A stretch of DNA of 9,405 bases from Methanomicrobiales archaeon (lineage in GTDB: Archaea > Halobacteriota > Methanomicrobia > Methanomicrobiales > Methanospirillaceae). Made by a program: the position numbers and the translations under genes. The notes below the pieces were generated by a model. That model had not been told where the DNA came from. It searched no databases and saw only the letters and a program-made list of their open reading frames with translations. Positions within the stretch are counted from its first letter, which is position 1. Each line of letters starts with the position of its first letter. This document shows positions 6,543 through 9,405 of this stretch, piece after piece. The DNA is taken from the NCBI GenBank assembly GCA_012520015.1, contig JAAYPD010000072.1, forward strand, positions 1 through 9,405. The letters run 5' to 3'.

Positions 6543-8138
6543 ATGATCTCAATACTGATGGTTGATGATGATATCGAACTGCTTAATGTATGTAAGTTAT
6601 ACCTGGAGGAATCAGGGGAGTTCGTCGTTGACACATCTCTCTCCACAACCGAGGCACTAAACAGGGTACAGGAGAAGTCATATGATGCAATTATTGTAGA
6701 TTACATGATGCCAGACCTGGATGCCCTTCAGTTTCTCCGTCTGTTTCGCCAGAGCGATCCGGTTACTCCTTTTATTATCTTTACCGGAAAAGGAAGGGAA
6801 GAGGTTGCAATCCAGGCTTTTGAAGGAGGGGCTGATCACTACCTGCAAAAAGGAGAGAACCCTGAAGAGCAATTTTCATTGCTCAGAGAAAAGATCATCC
6901 AGGCCTATACAAAGAGGGTTTTTGAGGAGGAAATCAGGCGACAGGACAGGTTGCTGACTGCGATTGCCGAATGTACATGGGTTTTGCTTCAGGAGAAAAA
7001 GATAAACCTCGCTATTCAGAAGGTCCTTGGTATTATCGGTCCGGCGACTGACCAGGACAGGATCTATCTCTTTAAAGCACATTCAGATCCGGTCACTAAT
7101 GAATTACTGGTGAGTCAGCAGTATGAGTGGTGTAACAATGGAGTAAGCCCCCAGATTGATAACCCTGATCTGCAAAATCTGCCTTTTCAGATGGTTGCAC
7201 CTTATTCTAATGAGATGCTTAAGAAGGGAAAGATGGTTTCATGTCTTGTAAAAAATCTTCCGGAATCTGAACGGGAGATACTCGGTGCCCAGGGTATCAT
7301 CTCCATTCTCCTTGTCCCAATAGTAATAAATAAAGAGTTCTGTGGTTTTATCGGGTTTGACAACTGCAGAACAGAATATGAATGGAGTAACGGGGAGAAA
7401 GAGACTTTATTAACACTGGCTAATGCAATCGGCACTGCAATTAATCGTGCTTCTGTTAATAGGATGCTTGAAGAGACCAATGTTTATCTTGAAAACCTGA
7501 TAACCAATGCAAGCGGGCCAATAATCGTATGGGACCCGGATTTTCAAATCACCATGGTTAACAAGGCCTGCGAAAGACTTGCAGGGAGAGATGCTGATGA
7601 CCTGGTGAATAAGTCAATAAAGGAACTGTTCCCTGGTGAGGTAATAAGAGAATTCCAGGACCGTGTCCAGGTGAGTGAAACTGGTGATTTTTGGAATACT
7701 CTTGAGATCCCGGTAAAAAACCCTGACGGCAGTATAAGGCATGTCATCTGGAACATATCGGTAATTTTCTCTCCTGGAGGAAACAAGCAGGTCGCAACAA
7801 TTGCCCAGGGACTTGATATAACAGAAAATCGTCGGCTTGAAAAGGAGAAAGAAGAGGCTATCAACCAGATCAAGATAAATTTTGCCCAGCAGTCGGTATT
7901 AAATGATGGTATCAGGAACCCTCTTTCGGTCATCCTTGGGTATGCAGAGTATATTGAGGATTTAAAGATTAAAGAGATGATATTTGAGCAGGTAAAGCAG
8001 ATTGATAACATGGTCAGGCAGCTTGATCACCGGTGGAATGAGTCGGATAAAATCCTGCAATACCTGCAGAAACATCATAATGTCATTGTTGAGCGGAGGA
8101 TACCTTACCATGGGGATGATCTTCAGAGACCAGGCTGA
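6543..8138 (+). CDS. Receiver-GAF-PAS sensory protein with a degenerate kinase-like C-terminus
   Basis: This is a 531-residue cytoplasmic signalling protein. Residues 1-120 are a CheY-like receiver with the acidic pocket D8-D10, phosphoacceptor D53 (VDYMMPD), T81 and K103, all intact. Residues about 138-305 resemble a GAF domain and about 315-428 a PAS domain ending in the typical DITE-like segment (GLDITENRR). A short coiled stretch (about 430-445) leads to a helical tail with LNDGIRNPL (453-461), which resembles a HisKA H-box but has N454/D455 where the phosphorylated histidine would sit. There is no HATPase domain, DNA-binding domain or transmembrane segment. It likely receives phosphate from a separate kinase and acts by protein contact, which is inference. 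I start at ATG 6543, directly before the first receiver strand; no clear ribosome-binding site precedes it, and a TTG at 6519 would add eight residues. It has its own TATA box, so it is not part of the CODH operon. Confidence 0.88.
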   Translation: MISILMVDDDIELLNVCKLYLEESGEFVVDTSLSTTEALNRVQEKSYDAIIVDYMMPDLDALQFLRLFRQSDPVTPFIIFTGKGREEVAIQAFEGGADHYLQKGENPEEQFSLLREKIIQAYTKRVFEEEIRRQDRLLTAIAECTWVLLQEKKINLAIQKVLGIIGPATDQDRIYLFKAHSDPVTNELLVSQQYEWCNNGVSPQIDNPDLQNLPFQMVAPYSNEMLKKGKMVSCLVKNLPESEREILGAQGIISILLVPIVINKEFCGFIGFDNCRTEYEWSNGEKETLLTLANAIGTAINRASVNRMLEETNVYLENLITNASGPIIVWDPDFQITMVNKACERLAGRDADDLVNKSIKELFPGEVIREFQDRVQVSETGDFWNTLEIPVKNPDGSIRHVIWNISVIFSPGGNKQVATIAQGLDITENRRLEKEKEEAINQIKINFAQQSVLNDGIRNPLSVILGYAEYIEDLKIKEMIFEQVKQIDNMVRQLDHRWNESDKILQYLQKHHNVIVERRIPYHGDDLQRPG

Positions 8139-8249
8139 CTAATATTGCCCATCCCTGGTATGTGAGCAAAAGAGGTATGGACCTGTGGCCTGATTTATTG
8201 GAATCTTCACCTGCCAAAATAGAATTCCAGTCAGTGATATTCCCCCAGC

Positions 8250-8269
8250 CCCTGCTGAATGCTGCAGGG
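8250..8269. repeat. GC-rich hairpin upstream of the GyrI-like gene
   Basis: CCCTGC (8250-8255) pairs with GCAGGG (8264-8269) around an eight-base loop. No T-run follows on the plus strand, so it is not a clear terminator for the sensory gene. It abuts the TATA region, which makes an operator possible. Confidence 0.4.
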
Positions 8270-8272
8270 TGA

Positions 8273-8287
8273 AAAATATTAAATATT
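8273..8287 (+). promoter_or_regulatory. TATA-type promoter of the GyrI-like gene
   Basis: An AT-only stretch, AAAATATTAAATATT, is followed by the shared TCTGTAGCATA element at 8289-8299. A start about 25 bases downstream would give a very short leader before GTG 8320. Confidence 0.5.
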
Positions 8288-8319
8288 GTCTGTAGCATAG
8301 TTGTCAGCTTACTAATCCG

Positions 8320-8817
8320 GTGATCTTCGTGAAGGTAATAAATGAGCCAGAACTGAAAGAACTGAAAGAGAAGACTGTTGCATATATCTCTTATGTCGGT
8401 AATTATGTTGGAAAGCCGGAGGTCTTCAGTGGCCTTTTTGGAAAACTCTTTGGATGGGCATTCCAGAACCAGGCGATGAGACCTGATACTGAAGTGTTGT
8501 CTGCTTACAGTGATGATCCAAAAACAACTCTCCCGGAAGAGATGAGCCTTGAGATCTGCATGACTATCCCTGAGGATTTCCCGGTCGAAGGGGAGGTTAA
8601 GAAAAAAGTACTGCCTGGTGGAAAATATGTTGTGATGCGTGCAGAGATGAGCGGGCCAGATGAATATGGTCCCGGATGGGAGAAGGTTGCCAGGTGGGTA
8701 TCTGATAATAACCTTTCAATGGACCTCTCAAGGGAGAGTTATGAGATATACCTGAACAACCCTGAGGAGCATCCGGAGAAGAAACATATCGTTGATATCT
8801 GTCTTGCGGTCAGATAA
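8320..8817 (+). CDS. Stand-alone GyrI-like (AraC effector-binding type) small-molecule-binding protein
   Basis: This is a 165-residue protein consisting only of a GyrI-like/SOUL-fold domain of the kind that binds hydrophobic small molecules in BmrR/Rob-type regulators, or acts alone as in SbmC and related hydrolase-like proteins. Visible family features are an early strand-helix with YVGNYVG, a central PEEMSLEICMTIP strand pair, GGKYVVMR beginning the second repeat, a helix with GWEKVARWV, and the closing ESYEIYLNNPEE with a final IVDICLAV strand. This two-fold arrangement of strands fits the domain. There is no DNA-binding helix-turn-helix, so regulation of DNA would need a partner. The start is GTG 8320, with GTG 8329 also possible; the ribosome-binding site is weak. 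It has its own promoter and the stop is TAA, unlike the TGA of its neighbours. The ligand cannot be inferred. Confidence 0.8.
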   Translation: MIFVKVINEPELKELKEKTVAYISYVGNYVGKPEVFSGLFGKLFGWAFQNQAMRPDTEVLSAYSDDPKTTLPEEMSLEICMTIPEDFPVEGEVKKKVLPGGKYVVMRAEMSGPDEYGPGWEKVARWVSDNNLSMDLSRESYEIYLNNPEEHPEKKHIVDICLAVR

Positions 8818-8863
8818 GTTTCGACAGGGATTGACGGGTCCTTAGATGATGACCTGTTCAAAG

Positions 8864-8873
8864 TTATAAAATA
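8864..8873 (+). promoter_or_regulatory. Possible TATA box of the right-edge gene
   Basis: TTATAAAATA is a good TATA match. A start near 8894-8898 would suit a coding start at GTG 8928 or ATG 8979. Nothing else is recognisable between the GyrI-like stop and the right-edge gene. Confidence 0.4.
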
Positions 8874-8978
8874 ATTTGTAACTATTCAGTCGGCTTAGGT
8901 TAATGCAAGGTATATGTTCAGGAATTGGTGCTTAAAAATGCCGGATTTTTAGCAAAAACGAATCATCCGAAAACAAGG

Positions 8979-9405
8979 ATGGGATATAACACCACTCACC
9001 TCTCTGAATACTGGGGATTTTTGCATAGTGAGTCAGTTCATGAAATGCTGGATGAAGAGTTTTCACAAGACGTTCTCCGGGCGGTTGCATTTTATCGGTT
9101 TGTTGTGACTCATTCTCCCTCATTTTTCCTGTTTCCATCCAATAAAACCGGACATTTTGATCCTTATCTTGAATTGATACTGGGATCTCATATGCTCAAA
9201 ACGGATTGGAAAGACTTTGACTTTCTTTATTTTGTCGGCACCATGGGGCTTATTGTTGATTACAGCCATTCCGATGAGAAATACAGAGAAGAGATTGTAT
9301 CATTCCTGGTGGAGAATAAAAACGATATTTATGGTCATACTTCACTAAAAAACCCGGAACGTTTATTTCATAATATGATACAGGCACATGGAATGATACG
9401 GGATC
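8979..9405 (+). CDS. Unrecognised protein, 3' partial (runs off the window)
   Basis: The frame is open from a TAA at 8901-8903 to the end of the window. From ATG 8979 it encodes at least 142 residues, beginning MGYNTTHLSEYWGFLHSE and rich in aromatic residues and histidine (for example FDFLYFVGTMGLIVDYSH). There is no signal peptide, clear membrane segment, cysteine motif or nucleotide-binding motif that I can name. No good ribosome-binding site precedes ATG 8979. An alternative start is GTG 8928, which has AGGA four bases upstream and would add 17 residues. The coding sequence looks AT-richer (many TTT, CTT and AAA codons) than the CODH operon. The minus-strand frame opposite it is shorter and unsupported. 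I do not recognise a family. Confidence 0.6.
   Translation, partial: MGYNTTHLSEYWGFLHSESVHEMLDEEFSQDVLRAVAFYRFVVTHSPSFFLFPSNKTGHFDPYLELILGSHMLKTDWKDFDFLYFVGTMGLIVDYSHSDEKYREEIVSFLVENKNDIYGHTSLKNPERLFHNMIQAHGMIRD

Noticed and set aside
8199..8229. TGGAAT/ATTCCA inverted pair after the sensory gene
   Set aside because: The arms are six bases with a loop of about 19, AT-rich and without a T-run, within chance expectation.
8083..8298. A 71-codon minus-strand gene in the gap before the GyrI-like gene
   Set aside because: It overlaps the end of the sensory gene and the TATA region, and has no recognisable features.
8350..8371. Tandem GAACTGAAA repeat
   Set aside because: It is two copies encoding ELKELKE in a helix of the GyrI-like protein, ordinary coding redundancy.
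8932..9138. A 68-codon minus-strand gene at the right edge
   Set aside because: The plus-strand frame through the same region is longer, open to the edge and starts with a plausible promoter.
1..9405. CRISPR arrays, tRNA or rRNA genes, insertion sequences
   Set aside because: No regularly spaced repeats, no cloverleaf-like sequence in the gaps, and no transposase or terminal inverted repeats were seen.

Overview
The window most likely comes from a methanogenic archaeon of the Methanomicrobiales type (Methanospirillum-like is my best guess, low confidence). The reasons are TATA-type promoters with no bacterial -35/-10 pairs, frequent AGG/AGA/ATA codons, strong GGAGG ribosome-binding sites, almost exclusive TGA stops, and a receiver-GAF-PAS protein with a C-terminal NDGIRNPL block of the kind I associate with these methanogens. 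No 16S or methanogenesis marker gene is present, so this placement is inference.

Region 1 (1-6313) is one tightly packed plus-strand operon whose 5' end lies outside the window. The order is cooF-like ferredoxin (5' partial, with an in-frame TAG), cooS (monofunctional Ni-Fe carbon monoxide dehydrogenase), a NuoE-like subunit, a NuoF-like subunit, a HoxU/NuoG-N-terminus-like iron-sulfur subunit, and cooC (nickel-insertion ATPase). Gaps are 15, 19, -4, 1 and 33 bases. The gene set reads as a CO-oxidising enzyme wired to an NADH-dehydrogenase/HoxFU-type diaphorase: CO -> CooS clusters C/B/D -> CooF -> HoxU-like [4Fe-4S]/[2Fe-2S] chain -> FMN on NuoF -> NAD(P)+. There is no hydrogenase, acetyl-CoA synthase or F420 subunit in the visible part. 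A CODH-NADH module is unexpected in a methanogen, whose central electron carriers are F420 and ferredoxin, and is the most interesting system here.

Region 2 (6314-6542) is an intergenic stretch with a probable T-tract terminator, a nested inverted repeat and a TATA box. It leads into region 3 (6543-8138), a response-regulator-like sensory protein (REC-GAF-PAS) with a degenerate histidine-kinase-like tail and no ATPase domain.

Region 4 (8139-8817) has a short intergenic stretch with a GC-rich hairpin and a TATA box, then a stand-alone GyrI-like small-molecule-binding protein. The promoters in front of the sensory gene and the GyrI-like gene share an 11-base element and a following TTGTCAG. 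Region 5 (8818-9405) holds another TATA-like site and the 5' part of an unrecognised, AT-richer gene that runs off the right edge.
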